Source of the DNA: Lineus longissimus
Lineage: Eukaryota; Nemertea; Pilidiophora; Heteronemertea; Lineidae
Assembly: GCF_910592395.1 (NCBI RefSeq)
Contig: NC_088314.1
Coordinates: 13,084,001 to 13,148,000 of the forward strand
Reading direction: 5' to 3'
DNA length: 64,000 bases
Shown here: piece by piece, positions 9,116 to 17,375 of the stretch
How the letters are laid out: every line of letters begins with the position of its first letter
Numbering within the stretch: the first letter of the stretch is position 1
Translations under genes and position numbers: made by a program
Notes under the pieces: model-generated
What the model saw: only the letters and a program-made list of their open reading frames with translations
What the model was told of the DNA's origin: nothing
Databases searched by the model: none

Positions 9116-10264
9116 AATGTAAAGGATGACAAACAGCAGTATCTAAGGGATTTGTACTACAACCCCGAGAGTCCCGTGGCTTACAGTTCTTTGAGTAAAA
9201 TCTGGAAACAGGTCAAGGAAGATATGACTTCGTCACGAGAGCAGAGCACAACTTCGTTGTTAGGGACAAAGTCCCGCTCAGGAAAACTTATTAAAAAAAA
9301 AGAAGTGAAAGAATTTCTAGAAACACTACCAACTCACCAACTACACAAACCGGCCATTAAGAAATTCACCTTCAGGAAGACAATGGTATCGTACATCGAT
9401 CAACAGTGGCAAGCTGATCTGGTTGACATGCAGAAATTCGAGAGTAAGAATAAGGGTTTCAGATTCATTTTAACAGTCATAGATCTATTTAGTCGTTTTT
9501 CTTGGGCTCTAGCAGTTAAGAGTAAGAGGGGAGAAGAAATCAGAGATGCATTCAAATTGATTTTCAGAGAAGCAAAACCAACGAAAATCCAGTTTGATGA
9601 CGGTAAAGAATTTTACAACAAACACTTCAAGGAACTCTTAACAGAAAATGACATAGAATGGTTCTCCACAAAATCTGATAAGAAGGCAGCAGTAGTAGAG
9701 AGATTCAATAGAACCCTTAAAGAAAAAATGTGGCGTTATTTCACCGCTAAGGAGACTGACAAGTGGATTGACGTTCTGGATGACCTGGTCAGCGGCTACA
9801 ATAACACATTTCACTCATCAATAGGTATGAAACCTGTAGACGCCAGAAAGATGGAAAACGAAGGAACAGTGTGGTACAATCTTTACGGTCTTCACCTCAA
9901 AGAGACATTTGGTGATCCAAAGTACAAAGTAGGTGACAGTGTAAGAATTTCAAAGTACAAGTCCATTTTCGGTAAAGGTTACATGCCCAACTACACTGAG
10001 GAGGTGTTCCAAATCAAACAGATCATATTTACTCACCCTATCGTCTACCAGCTTGAGGATTACCACAAAGAAGAAATTCAAGGATATTTCTATGAAGAGG
10101 AATTGAGCTATGTTCCTAATCCTGACCAGCTAGAGTACAAGATCGAGAAAATCCTAAGGTACAAGACCAGTAAAGGCAAGAAATACGGATTAGTGAAGTG
10201 GAAGGGTTACAGTGATAAGTTCAATGAATGGTTACCAGTTTCTGATATCAAATCATTGAAATGA
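9113..10264 (+). CDS. Retroviral-type integrase with chromodomain (element A)
   Basis: This 383-aa DDE integrase inserts the element into host DNA. The catalytic acidic residues are visible as QADLVDM (D102), QFDDGKEF (D162) and VVERFNRTL (E196). The C terminus, ~345-383, is a chromodomain (KYGLVKWKGYSDKFNEWLP), which in related integrases can tether insertion to marked chromatin. The N-terminal region (~39-58) contains degenerate double-hairpin repeat sequence translated in frame, at the same place as a different copy in element B's integrase. The exact 6-bp duplication around element A indicates such an enzyme acted recently. Confidence 0.95.
   Translation: MNVKDDKQQYLRDLYYNPESPVAYSSLSKIWKQVKEDMTSSREQSTTSLLGTKSRSGKLIKKKEVKEFLETLPTHQLHKPAIKKFTFRKTMVSYIDQQWQADLVDMQKFESKNKGFRFILTVIDLFSRFSWALAVKSKRGEEIRDAFKLIFREAKPTKIQFDDGKEFYNKHFKELLTENDIEWFSTKSDKKAAVVERFNRTLKEKMWRYFTAKETDKWIDVLDDLVSGYNNTFHSSIGMKPVDARKMENEGTVWYNLYGLHLKETFGDPKYKVGDSVRISKYKSIFGKGYMPNYTEEVFQIKQIIFTHPIVYQLEDYHKEEIQGYFYEEELSYVPNPDQLEYKIEKILRYKTSKGKKYGLVKWKGYSDKFNEWLPVSDIKSLK
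9225..9281 (+). repeat. Degenerate tandem double-hairpin repeats inside integrase
   Basis: The first part has TGAC, TTC, GTCA then GAGC, AGA, GCAC. The second has AAC, TTC, GTT and a GGGAC, AAA, GTCCC hairpin. The whole is translated in frame near integrase residues 39-58. Confidence 0.7.
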
Positions 10265-10352
10265 AATAAAGTCTCTAAAGTGACTTAAGTCACAAGAACA
10301 AGTTCGAAAAACGTAATTTAAAAAAAAAATGTCCTACTAAATAAAGAAAGAA

Positions 10353-11012
10353 ATGGATGGAGCAATATTTAATGCTACTGTCAATGTGTATCAGCAACAA
10401 CCTATGTATCAGCAGCAACCTATGTTTCAGCAGCAACCTATGTATCAGCAACAACCAGTAATTTCAGGACCTACAATTTATTGTGTTAAGTGCTGTGAAA
10501 AGAAACCTGAAATTAATTTTGAAAAGAACAGGCGTAATAAACTACTTGATTACTGTAAAGAATGTGGTTCAAGTAAAATCAAGGGATGTAATAAATGTTA
10601 TGAAAATAAATTACTAAGTGATGGTGAATTTGGTAAAGACGGAAATAGAGGTAACTGCAGATCATGTTTTAATTCATATTACAAAAAGGATTACCTTGAC
10701 CAAAATGGTAATAGAGACAGACACAAAATTAGAGTTGGTCCAAACCGCATTTCTAAGGGAGAGTGTACCGGTAATTCATCATTCAATCTAGGATGTACAG
10801 ACAGTTTCTTCTCACAGTGGTTAGAGTACCAGAGGAGTCTATCTACAATAGGACAAAGTCCCGAGAACAGAGTTCGAATAGTAGAAGAAGAGTTGGATCA
10901 TGTCTTACCAATCAAGGAATTCAAAGATAAACCTGAACTGTGCTTTGCTTGGTTTAACATTAGACCAATGTCTAAAACACAAAACAGACAGAAGAGTGCT
11001 AAAGTAGACTAA
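10353..11012 (+). CDS. Zinc-ribbon and HNH-like endonuclease protein (element A)
   Basis: This 219-aa protein begins with four tandem heptads of the QQQPMY type (~14-37). Cys pairs follow (CVKC, CKEC, CNKC, CRSC; ~44-108), suggesting two zinc-ribbon-like units. The C-terminal LDHVLPIKEF ... FNIRPMSKTQNRQK block (~182-215) matches the HNH nuclease pattern of related elements (His-containing strand, then Asn and Lys-rich helix). It may nick or resolve DNA during replication or packaging; this is inferred. A double-hairpin repeat at 10851-10875 is translated in frame just before the HNH block. The B homologue at 26007-26354 has lost this half. Confidence 0.75.
   Translation: MDGAIFNATVNVYQQQPMYQQQPMFQQQPMYQQQPVISGPTIYCVKCCEKKPEINFEKNRRNKLLDYCKECGSSKIKGCNKCYENKLLSDGEFGKDGNRGNCRSCFNSYYKKDYLDQNGNRDRHKIRVGPNRISKGECTGNSSFNLGCTDSFFSQWLEYQRSLSTIGQSPENRVRIVEEELDHVLPIKEFKDKPELCFAWFNIRPMSKTQNRQKSAKVD
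10851..10875 (+). repeat. Double-hairpin repeat inside HNH-like gene
   Basis: It has GGAC, AAA, GTCC, spacer CGA, then GAAC, AGA, GTTC. The second stem has both arms changed relative to the common GAGC/GCTC form, keeping pairing. It encodes GQSPENRVR in frame. Confidence 0.85.
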
Positions 11013-11042
11013 ACACTATTTAAGGATCAATTGGATAGGTCA

Positions 11043-11309
11043 ATGGATTTCATGGTAAAAATGAGAAGTGAAAACTGGTTTGTCTTTCGAGACCAGGATG
11101 TAATACCAAATTGGAAAATAGTGATATCACAGCATTTCGGGGATTATCTTCGTGATGAAAATATGATTCTGCTTGATAGATTATCGAATTTAAATAATAA
11201 CATGAGAATGAACCAGAACATTAACATATGTAGTCAGACAGAAATCATAAACGAGATGATTAAGTTGAATAATAGACTTGAAAGAAATTTACTCTTTGCA
11301 GTGAATTGA
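11043..11309 (+). CDS. Unknown small protein, 88 aa (element A)
   Basis: The chosen ATG is the first in frame. The protein is rich in Asn, Met and Arg, with a Trp-containing N-terminal half (ENWFVFRDQDVIPNWKIVI) and a C-terminal part that looks helical and coiled-coil-like (NEMIKLNNRLERNLL). I do not recognise a family. It is co-directional with the HNH-like gene upstream and the small gene downstream, so it probably belongs to the same transcription block. No copy is left in element B. Confidence 0.5.
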   Translation: MDFMVKMRSENWFVFRDQDVIPNWKIVISQHFGDYLRDENMILLDRLSNLNNNMRMNQNINICSQTEIINEMIKLNNRLERNLLFAVN

Positions 11310-11328
11310 TTTTATTTTACTTAATTAA

Positions 11329-11598
11329 ATGAATAGAACTTGGGGTTACACAAAACGACCACGTAATTGGAAAGAAAGATTAGAACGATTTCATAGAGAA
11401 TTAGAGGCAGAAGTAGAGTCAAAGTTGGAGCCTGGTCCCGAAAAACCTTTAAAACCTGCTGTGCCTGCTGGGACAGAAAAACCTGTTGGGTCAGAAAAAC
11501 CTTTAAAATTTAATGTACTTCAAAAACCTGTAGTGTCTGTAGGATCAACACTAAACACTAGAAATGACAGAACAACTGATTCTAGTTATTCCCACTAA
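11329..11598 (+). CDS. Unknown Pro/Lys-rich protein, 89 aa (element A)
   Basis: The ATG follows AATTAA, the start context common in this element. The middle carries repeated EKPLKP / EKPVGSEKPLK / QKPVVS phrases and is low-complexity and probably disordered. The end of the gene survives in element B fused to the truncated zinc-ribbon gene near 26280-26411. No function is assigned. Confidence 0.5.
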   Translation: MNRTWGYTKRPRNWKERLERFHRELEAEVESKLEPGPEKPLKPAVPAGTEKPVGSEKPLKFNVLQKPVVSVGSTLNTRNDRTTDSSYSH

Positions 11599-11602
11599 TT
11601 AA

Positions 11603-12262
11603 ATGGATGGAGACAATAAGGTTTATCCAGATTTAAGTAATTTAAACTCTGAAAGTCATTTGAACTATGAAAGGTCTGAAAAGCATACAGAAAGTAACCC
11701 TCAGGCTTTCAGACTACAACAAATATGTGAGGTTAAGAGTTTCTTAGAAAGCGAGATTGAATTTAGAAGAAAGATATTTTCAAAGTACAAAAAAGCATTT
11801 AGCGTAATTACTGGCATTAGCCATTTCCTTAATTTAACTAGCGTAGCAGCCGGATCTGTTGGTGTTTCCGCTCTAGCTGGTGTCATCACGGCACCGATAG
11901 GCTTAGCTTTGGGTGGCGTAACAATAGGTAGTGCCATTATTTCATCAGCCTTAGGCTGGGAGAAAAAGAATATTCTAAGGAAAATTGAAAAGCATGAGAA
12001 TATCAGAATGTTGGCAATTTCAAAACTGAACACAATCAATGATTTGGTTAGTAAAGCCTTAACCGATTCTCACATATCTACAGATGAGTTTACTTTGATT
12101 CTCAAGGAGAAGGAGAAATACATTTCGATGAAAAATGCCATTAGGAAAAAACAAAGGGAGGCAAGTTCAGCTGTTGATGTAGAGTCTTTAAAGAAGACTT
12201 TTTTAGAAGAAGGAAAAAAACTAGCACAGACAGAGATGCTAGAAAAACTAAAAGTTCAGTAA
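11603..12262 (+). CDS. Glycine-zipper membrane protein, 219 aa, element-typical
   Basis: A charged N-terminal helix region (~30-65) precedes a hydrophobic glycine/alanine-rich segment (SVAAGSVGVSALAGVITAPI at ~78-97 and GLALGGVTIGSAI at ~98-110) that could insert in membranes. A long helical C-terminal part follows, with LNTINDLVSKALTDSHISTDEF at ~140-162. Proteins with this layout recur in invertebrate Polinton-like elements, but the role is unknown; membrane remodelling is one possibility. The B copy at 26415-27074 is full length and very similar, so the gene appears constrained. Confidence 0.7.
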   Translation: MDGDNKVYPDLSNLNSESHLNYERSEKHTESNPQAFRLQQICEVKSFLESEIEFRRKIFSKYKKAFSVITGISHFLNLTSVAAGSVGVSALAGVITAPIGLALGGVTIGSAIISSALGWEKKNILRKIEKHENIRMLAISKLNTINDLVSKALTDSHISTDEFTLILKEKEKYISMKNAIRKKQREASSAVDVESLKKTFLEEGKKLAQTEMLEKLKVQ

Positions 12263-12393
12263 ATCAAACAGGACCCGGACTACGTCCTAATCCTAATGTG
12301 GTGTATCACTATCACTATTATCATGACTTCGGTGTTAGGGATGAATTTCACCAAGTAGCACTACCATCAGCACCACCCTATTCATTAGTTTAA
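12263..12393 (+). pseudogene. Remnant of small PSAP-motif ORF (element A)
   Basis: A frame without its own ATG encodes a His/Tyr-rich stretch (VVYHYHYYH) and ends with PSAPPYSLV and a stop. The homologous ORF in element B (27074-27316) has an ATG overlapping the upstream stop. A single GGAC, TAC, GTCC hairpin lies at 12279-12289. In A it may be lost or be expressed only by reading out of the 219-aa gene. Confidence 0.45.
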
Positions 12394-12485
12394 TCTAGCT
12401 ATGCTCTCAGGACAAAGTCCGACTAGGACAAGGTCCAGAGAGCAAAGCTCGACTCGAGCTATGCTCTCAAGACGTAGTCGTACTC
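12394..12485. repeat. Cluster of three double-hairpin repeats next to polymerase stop
   Basis: Units lie at about 12394-12422, 12425-12452 and 12454-12485 in alternating orientation. They occupy the intergenic space between the rightward genes and the leftward polymerase gene, at the junction where the A and B gene orders differ. Confidence 0.88.
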
Positions 12486-15400
12486 AAGCGAAGTTTGAAT
12501 CGCTGTAATCTATGTAGCCTTCATAATACATTCCAAATGGTAAGGTGCTTATTCCATCTTCAAGTATGAACCTCTTGTCATCAAAAGGACTGAGGCTTTT
12601 TTTGTCAACTTCTTCCAAATAGATTTGGTGTTTATCTGATCTTAAGTGTCTCATCTTGTGGTAAAATGACCTACTCTTTTCAAGACAATCAACATAGTCA
12701 TCAAATGAGATATTTCTCCTTACTACATTCTTGGAAATACCCTTCAATTTCTTAGAATCGTAATCTTTTGTCGAGCCTTGCTCTCCAGACATAGTCTTGG
12801 TCCTGTAAGCGTACATCTTACTTCTCAGGGCAATGAATTCAGTCATCTCTACTCCTCCTAGCTCATCCTTAAAGTAGACTGGTACCTTCTTCTTACTGGT
12901 ATCATAGAGTGGATGATCTTTTGGATAATTACTGAAGTCAAAATAGTGTTTCAACTCCTTTAAGTCTTTAGTTAAGTCATCAGTATTAATGTTAAGTACA
13001 AAGGAATCTGTATCTAGATACAGTAGTTCAATATTTTTCTCACCAAAGTACGGTTGAAGAACTTCATAATAGAATTCATACATTAATAATTTAGACAATT
13101 CAAGTACTGAAGCTCCTATGTAGATTGGTTTGTTGAATTTCATTGATGTTTTCCTCATGCTAATAGCAGCATTATGTTCGTCAAATACGCATATCGATGA
13201 AAACCTGGGATTGGCCATTACATTCCTGGCTCTCTCCCCGTCCGATACAAATTCAATTTCAACCCTGTTCCTTACATTCTCACAAGTTTTTCCATAGAAC
13301 GCATTGTTCATCAGTTTAAAATAGTCTTTCTCAAAATCAGTCTTAGAGTCCATACGTCTTTCAGTGTTAAAATCAATGTATGGTGCTAACCACTTTGATT
13401 GTTTAAAGCTTATCACTGAATGAACCCTCTTAAGTACCATTCCGTGCTTGAGGTAAAATTGTAGCATTCTGTAATGCACTATGTAATTAGTTTTATCCTT
13501 TTGTGTTAGTATTAGTTTCTCTACATTTGATATTTTATCATCACCCAGAAACTCTCTTTGGTAAGGACTTAATTCATCATCTTCAATAAAGAGAGATTCG
13601 GGACAGAATGGAAAGTTCCTTGACTTAAATTTAATATTTCCTGGATACTCCAAATCAACCTCTAAGAAGTAGCCTACTTCACTATCACTTGGAATTGCCA
13701 TAATCTGCTCTTTACTGATAACATTCATGTTAAGTCGAACCTTGTTCTCTGGACTTTGTCCTAGTCGAGCTTTGTCCTGAGAGCATAGCTCGAGTGGATC
13801 AATATCTATCATTTCAAAACTACCATAGGGTTGAGGTTCCATCATGGACCAGCCGTAGAGATTATTTGCGTCTACGTAGAGTAGTTTGTGGTGTTTATCT
13901 GCCTTGACATGTCTTGTTCCCATAACACCCGAAATTCCACCTCGTATTGCTTTCTCAAAAGTAAGTAAGATGTTGGTATCAGTCAGTAGTTCTAGGTTTA
14001 TTCCTGTGTACTTCAAACCAGCTTGCCAGGTTAGGCCTGGTGCCGAGTAACAGTGACAGGGATCTATCTGAAAGTAGTTCAAATTGACATCCCTGAATTT
14101 CTCAAATAAATCAGCTAAAAGGATCACATCAGTTTTGAGGTAGAGGTCAATGAACTCACCGTGATTCCTGATCTTGAAATGATCCCATATTACCTTAGCT
14201 TCATCATAGGCAGAATCAGGTGCCATTTCATTTTTCAATTCGTCAAAAAACATAGACTTTTCTAGGTAAGTAACATTGTAGCTTTCATGTGATGTGTAAA
14301 AAGAGTAAGGTACTGAACCCTTCTTCCTCAATAGCTTAAAGTCAGTGGTATTTGGGAACAGCTGTCTGGTAATTTTAAAATCATCATCCAACATTGATTT
14401 GGTTATGTTGTCTAAACTGGACTGCAGGAATCTGTACGAGTCCAAAAACCTGAAACAACCGAACTGAAATGAAATGTATTCCTCTGATGTTTTGGCAAGT
14501 ATTTTCAGTTTCTTGTACTTCGGTAGCTTATTCATTAATTCTTTAATAAATAAGTGAGAATCGTAATTACTGAGATTGTGAAAAAACACTGGAACAAACA
14601 TAGCTTTCTTTTCATTCAAATTACACGAGTTGTGAGCAGCACCTCGATATCTACCACAGTAGTGATCATGATCCTTGACCTTGTCATATCCCAAAGGTTG
14701 ATTACAATAGTAACAATGTGTTTCTAATTGATATTTATGCCAGTCGGACTTCGTCCTGAGAGCAGAGCTCGAGTCTTCATCTGTCATTGTTAGAGGAAAG
14801 TTACAGTTCAATAAATTAGAGAATTGTTCTTCCATCCTGATTAACCAATTACAGAACACATCTACAACATCAGCACCCCTGTGAGACACATACTGGCTAC
14901 TGTAAAGGTGTGTGTAGTCTGAGTGAACATAAACACCAACAGCTGATGCATTTTGTTTAAAAAGTTTCTTTGAACTCGGTTCTTTCATCATAGGTGGCTC
15001 TACTGATACTACTGGTATGTTGCCTTCGGCAGAAGAACAAGGTTCGCTTATCGCTTCGAAATCAGCATAGATCACAAACGGAACTCTATTTTTGAATGAG
15101 TGTTTTTCAAATTTAATTTGTGACCATTTACTGTTAGGTGGAGGCAAAGTAATCTTACAGTAATCGTGTTCTCCACATTTCTTTTTATGTTTATCTAGTG
15201 TTGACTTCCTGTAAAAGTAATTCATGCATCTCCTGCAAAGATACACTCTATGAGCTAGTGTCCTGAAGAAAAGATTGATGTCTCTTATGTACATGAAATG
15301 GTCCTTGAAATACAACAGATCGATGACATCATCATCATCATAATTCTTGGACAGGTAGAGAGGTTCTAGTTTTGCCTCACATGTGCTCTTAGCCCATTCG

Positions 15401-16305
15401 TTCTCTAACTTGAACACATTAATTTTGAGATTATTATCACTCTCTATCTTAGGGATATCCTTTTGAATACATACAGGAAATGATTTGATTTTGATATCAG
15501 TAGTTTTCGAACTCTGTTCTCGTGACGAAGTCATTTCTAGCATATCGGTAGTGATATTGAATGTACTCTCGAGCTCTGCTCTCAGGACAAAGTCCGTCTC
15601 TGGATTTTCTTTCAGATATTTAGCGGCCAATAAAGACCAGAGAAAACATTTATTGTCATTTGATTCCACATTTATTACTGCTTTTGTTTTAAATGGTAAT
15701 TTAGTGTAATGACCACCTTTACACCTCTTGTAAGAACAGATGGTCATGTTACAAGACTCTATTTTATTTAAAGTAAGTCCAGAACCTTGAAAGTACCTTT
15801 CCTCAATCTGTGTCTTAATGTAGTTTAACTGGTTGGTTATGGCATAAATTGCCTGGTTCCTTGAAATTATGCTTTCCATTGGAGACTGTATGGGGTGTGT
15901 TACACTTTCACCCTGACGATCAAACTGAGCAAATACTGATATGCTAATTTTGTGATGGTAATCATTGAGTTGAAATAATACCTCCTCTAATTTATCTCTG
16001 TATTCATACACTTGTTTAGCTTCTCTGTCAATCTTCAAACTAATGGTGACTACAGGCTTGCCAAATTGTTTTACTATTTCTATTCCACTCACTTTCTTTA
16101 TGCCATCTAGCTCATTTTCCTCAAATGCAAGTTTCTTATCCATAGTTTTAGGGATCAGTGATGGGGCTCGGGGTTGAGCAATAGGGACATAATCCGGATT
16201 TAATTTACTTAAGTGACCTTTGGTTCTCCTGTGAATAGCCATATTATTGTAGGATATGTACTTGTCACATGTAGTGCAAAGTATTTTCTGATTCTTATCA
16301 GTCAT
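12484..16305 (-). CDS. Protein-primed family B DNA polymerase (element A)
   Basis: This ~1273-aa replicative polymerase starts at the Met just before TDKNQK, chosen by agreement with the B copy and its upstream context. In order: a C2H2-like finger (CTTC...H...H, ~10-32), a second Cys/His finger (CRRC..., ~355), exonuclease motif YADFEAI (~412), an HNH/endonuclease VII-like insert (HCYYC ... DHDHYCGRYRGAAHNSC, ~530-565), Exo II (HNLSNYDSH), Exo III (YLKTDVILLADLF), polymerase motif A (DANNLYG, ~810), motif B (NNAFYGK, ~1000) and motif C (YLDTDS, ~1096). All key acidic residues are present. Four sets of double-hairpin repeats are translated within it and do not break the frame; most have no counterpart in the B copy. 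Confidence 0.95.
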   Translation of the reverse strand: MTDKNQKILCTTCDKYISYNNMAIHRRTKGHLSKLNPDYVPIAQPRAPSLIPKTMDKKLAFEENELDGIKKVSGIEIVKQFGKPVVTISLKIDREAKQVYEYRDKLEEVLFQLNDYHHKISISVFAQFDRQGESVTHPIQSPMESIISRNQAIYAITNQLNYIKTQIEERYFQGSGLTLNKIESCNMTICSYKRCKGGHYTKLPFKTKAVINVESNDNKCFLWSLLAAKYLKENPETDFVLRAELESTFNITTDMLEMTSSREQSSKTTDIKIKSFPVCIQKDIPKIESDNNLKINVFKLENEWAKSTCEAKLEPLYLSKNYDDDDVIDLLYFKDHFMYIRDINLFFRTLAHRVYLCRRCMNYFYRKSTLDKHKKKCGEHDYCKITLPPPNSKWSQIKFEKHSFKNRVPFVIYADFEAISEPCSSAEGNIPVVSVEPPMMKEPSSKKLFKQNASAVGVYVHSDYTHLYSSQYVSHRGADVVDVFCNWLIRMEEQFSNLLNCNFPLTMTDEDSSSALRTKSDWHKYQLETHCYYCNQPLGYDKVKDHDHYCGRYRGAAHNSCNLNEKKAMFVPVFFHNLSNYDSHLFIKELMNKLPKYKKLKILAKTSEEYISFQFGCFRFLDSYRFLQSSLDNITKSMLDDDFKITRQLFPNTTDFKLLRKKGSVPYSFYTSHESYNVTYLEKSMFFDELKNEMAPDSAYDEAKVIWDHFKIRNHGEFIDLYLKTDVILLADLFEKFRDVNLNYFQIDPCHCYSAPGLTWQAGLKYTGINLELLTDTNILLTFEKAIRGGISGVMGTRHVKADKHHKLLYVDANNLYGWSMMEPQPYGSFEMIDIDPLELCSQDKARLGQSPENKVRLNMNVISKEQIMAIPSDSEVGYFLEVDLEYPGNIKFKSRNFPFCPESLFIEDDELSPYQREFLGDDKISNVEKLILTQKDKTNYIVHYRMLQFYLKHGMVLKRVHSVISFKQSKWLAPYIDFNTERRMDSKTDFEKDYFKLMNNAFYGKTCENVRNRVEIEFVSDGERARNVMANPRFSSICVFDEHNAAISMRKTSMKFNKPIYIGASVLELSKLLMYEFYYEVLQPYFGEKNIELLYLDTDSFVLNINTDDLTKDLKELKHYFDFSNYPKDHPLYDTSKKKVPVYFKDELGGVEMTEFIALRSKMYAYRTKTMSGEQGSTKDYDSKKLKGISKNVVRRNISFDDYVDCLEKSRSFYHKMRHLRSDKHQIYLEEVDKKSLSPFDDKRFILEDGISTLPFGMYYEGYIDYSDSNFA
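13735..13793 (+). repeat. Two double-hairpin repeats inside polymerase
   Basis: Two abutting units are translated on the minus strand between polymerase motif A and the next conserved block, as ELCSQDKARLGQSPENKVR. The element B polymerase has a shorter, unrelated stretch here. One unit has a GAAC/GTTC stem. Confidence 0.88.
14744..14772 (+). repeat. Double-hairpin repeat inside polymerase, absent in B
   Basis: A perfect unit: GGAC, TTC, GTCC, TGA, GAGC, AGA, GCTC. Comparison of the flanking codons (DED ... ETxCYYC) with element B shows an insertion of exactly ten codons, so the frame is kept. Confidence 0.92.
15507..15533 (-). repeat. Double-hairpin repeat with both stems altered, in polymerase
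   Basis: It has GAAC, TCT, GTTC and TGAC, GAA, GTCA. Both stems differ from the common form yet remain self-complementary. It is translated as SSREQSS. Confidence 0.82.
15569..15596 (-). repeat. Double-hairpin repeat inside polymerase
   Basis: A near-perfect unit translated on the minus strand as TDFVLRAELE, ten codons. It is absent from the B polymerase at the matching place. Confidence 0.88.
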
Positions 16306-16361
16306 TCTATTTATTAGATTAATATTTATTAAATTCAATAAATCTCTTGAATTAAATAGAA

Positions 16362-17375
16362 ATGGACTTCATAATCAATGAACAAGAATGTAATGAAGCC
16401 AAATTTGAGTACTACTTAACAGACCAATTAGACATAAAATCCATTACTTTGAAATCGATAACCTTTTACAATTCATGGTGGACAGGTGATTTTCTACCAG
16501 AGGGAGTAAGGATTTTCTCATTTCTAGTCGAAATAACCAGAATTACAAAACATGAGCCCTTAGATAAAAAATTATGGTGTAGGACATTATTTGCTCCTGG
16601 ACTTGAAACAGATACACTTGAAAAGGAAGTCATGAAAATTTGCGAACGGCATTTGGAAAATGATTCTACCACAACTAAAGACACCATTACTCAATACACA
16701 TTTCCATACTCTCGACATTTTAGTTTAAGTGAGTTTTGTGAGGTATGGCAAAAATACATAAAAGAAATTGGAATAAGCCATGTGAAAATTTACTGTGATA
16801 ACAATAATTACATAACCCTTGAACTTACAGAGGATAAAGAGTACCCTCTGAAAGTAGACAAGTTAGATAAAAATGAAAAAATCAAGATTGAGAGAAACAC
16901 AGAAGGTTTTCAAATAAGCAAAACCATAAGAGAGGTAATAGAAAAACAGCTCACAGTGGTGAATGAGTGGTTTGGCTTTAAGCAGACTAAATTCACCAAG
17001 AAAGGAAAATACTACTCCACAAGACCACTCAACTTTTACAGGAAATATCTATTCCTGCAAGCTAATTTGGTTGACAAAGCTAAGACCCTCTACAACAATA
17101 AACCATCTAACATTTTCTGCATCATACCTGTAGAAGATGGTGACCAAATAAAAATGCAGCGATACGAACCGAATTGTAAGAAAACGATAAATAAGTGTAC
17201 TAATCACATAAAATTCGAAATCACTGATGAGAATGGTAAGCTAGTTAATTTCAGAGGAACAGAGGTTTCTTTAGAGTTAAGAATCGAGCAGAGCTCTCTG
17301 GCCTTTGTCCTAGACGGACTTCGTCCTGAGAGCTCTGCTCGACCACCTGATGAGATCATTCCATTAAAGGAATAG
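16362..17375 (+). CDS. Second penton-like / fibre-like jelly-roll protein (element A)
   Basis: This 337-aa protein carries IKSITLKSITFYNSWW near its N terminus (~28-42), a TFPYSRHFSLSEFCEVWQKYI block (split, ~110-130), GKYYSTRPLNFYRK (~212), and a C-terminal HIKFEITDENGKLVNFRG block (~284-302). The latter resembles the LNIRLTDE ... IDLNG end of the penton-like protein at 7214-7981, and the N-terminal strand pattern is also similar. I infer a diverged penton paralogue, perhaps a vertex or fibre component. The C-terminal tail is built from two double-hairpin repeats (17284-17342). It diverges from the polymerase gene. Confidence 0.65.
   Translation: MDFIINEQECNEAKFEYYLTDQLDIKSITLKSITFYNSWWTGDFLPEGVRIFSFLVEITRITKHEPLDKKLWCRTLFAPGLETDTLEKEVMKICERHLENDSTTTKDTITQYTFPYSRHFSLSEFCEVWQKYIKEIGISHVKIYCDNNNYITLELTEDKEYPLKVDKLDKNEKIKIERNTEGFQISKTIREVIEKQLTVVNEWFGFKQTKFTKKGKYYSTRPLNFYRKYLFLQANLVDKAKTLYNNKPSNIFCIIPVEDGDQIKMQRYEPNCKKTINKCTNHIKFEITDENGKLVNFRGTEVSLELRIEQSSLAFVLDGLRPESSARPPDEIIPLKE
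17284..17342 (+). repeat. Two double-hairpin repeats forming a protein tail
   Basis: Two units in opposite orientation at 17284-17310 and 17315-17342 encode the last part of the 337-aa protein, including GLRPESSARP. Confidence 0.88.

Noticed and set aside
12230-12270. Programmed -1 frameshift joining the 219-aa protein to the PSAP tail
   Set aside because: No canonical slippery heptamer in the right register, and B uses a separate ATG, so the claim is not supported.
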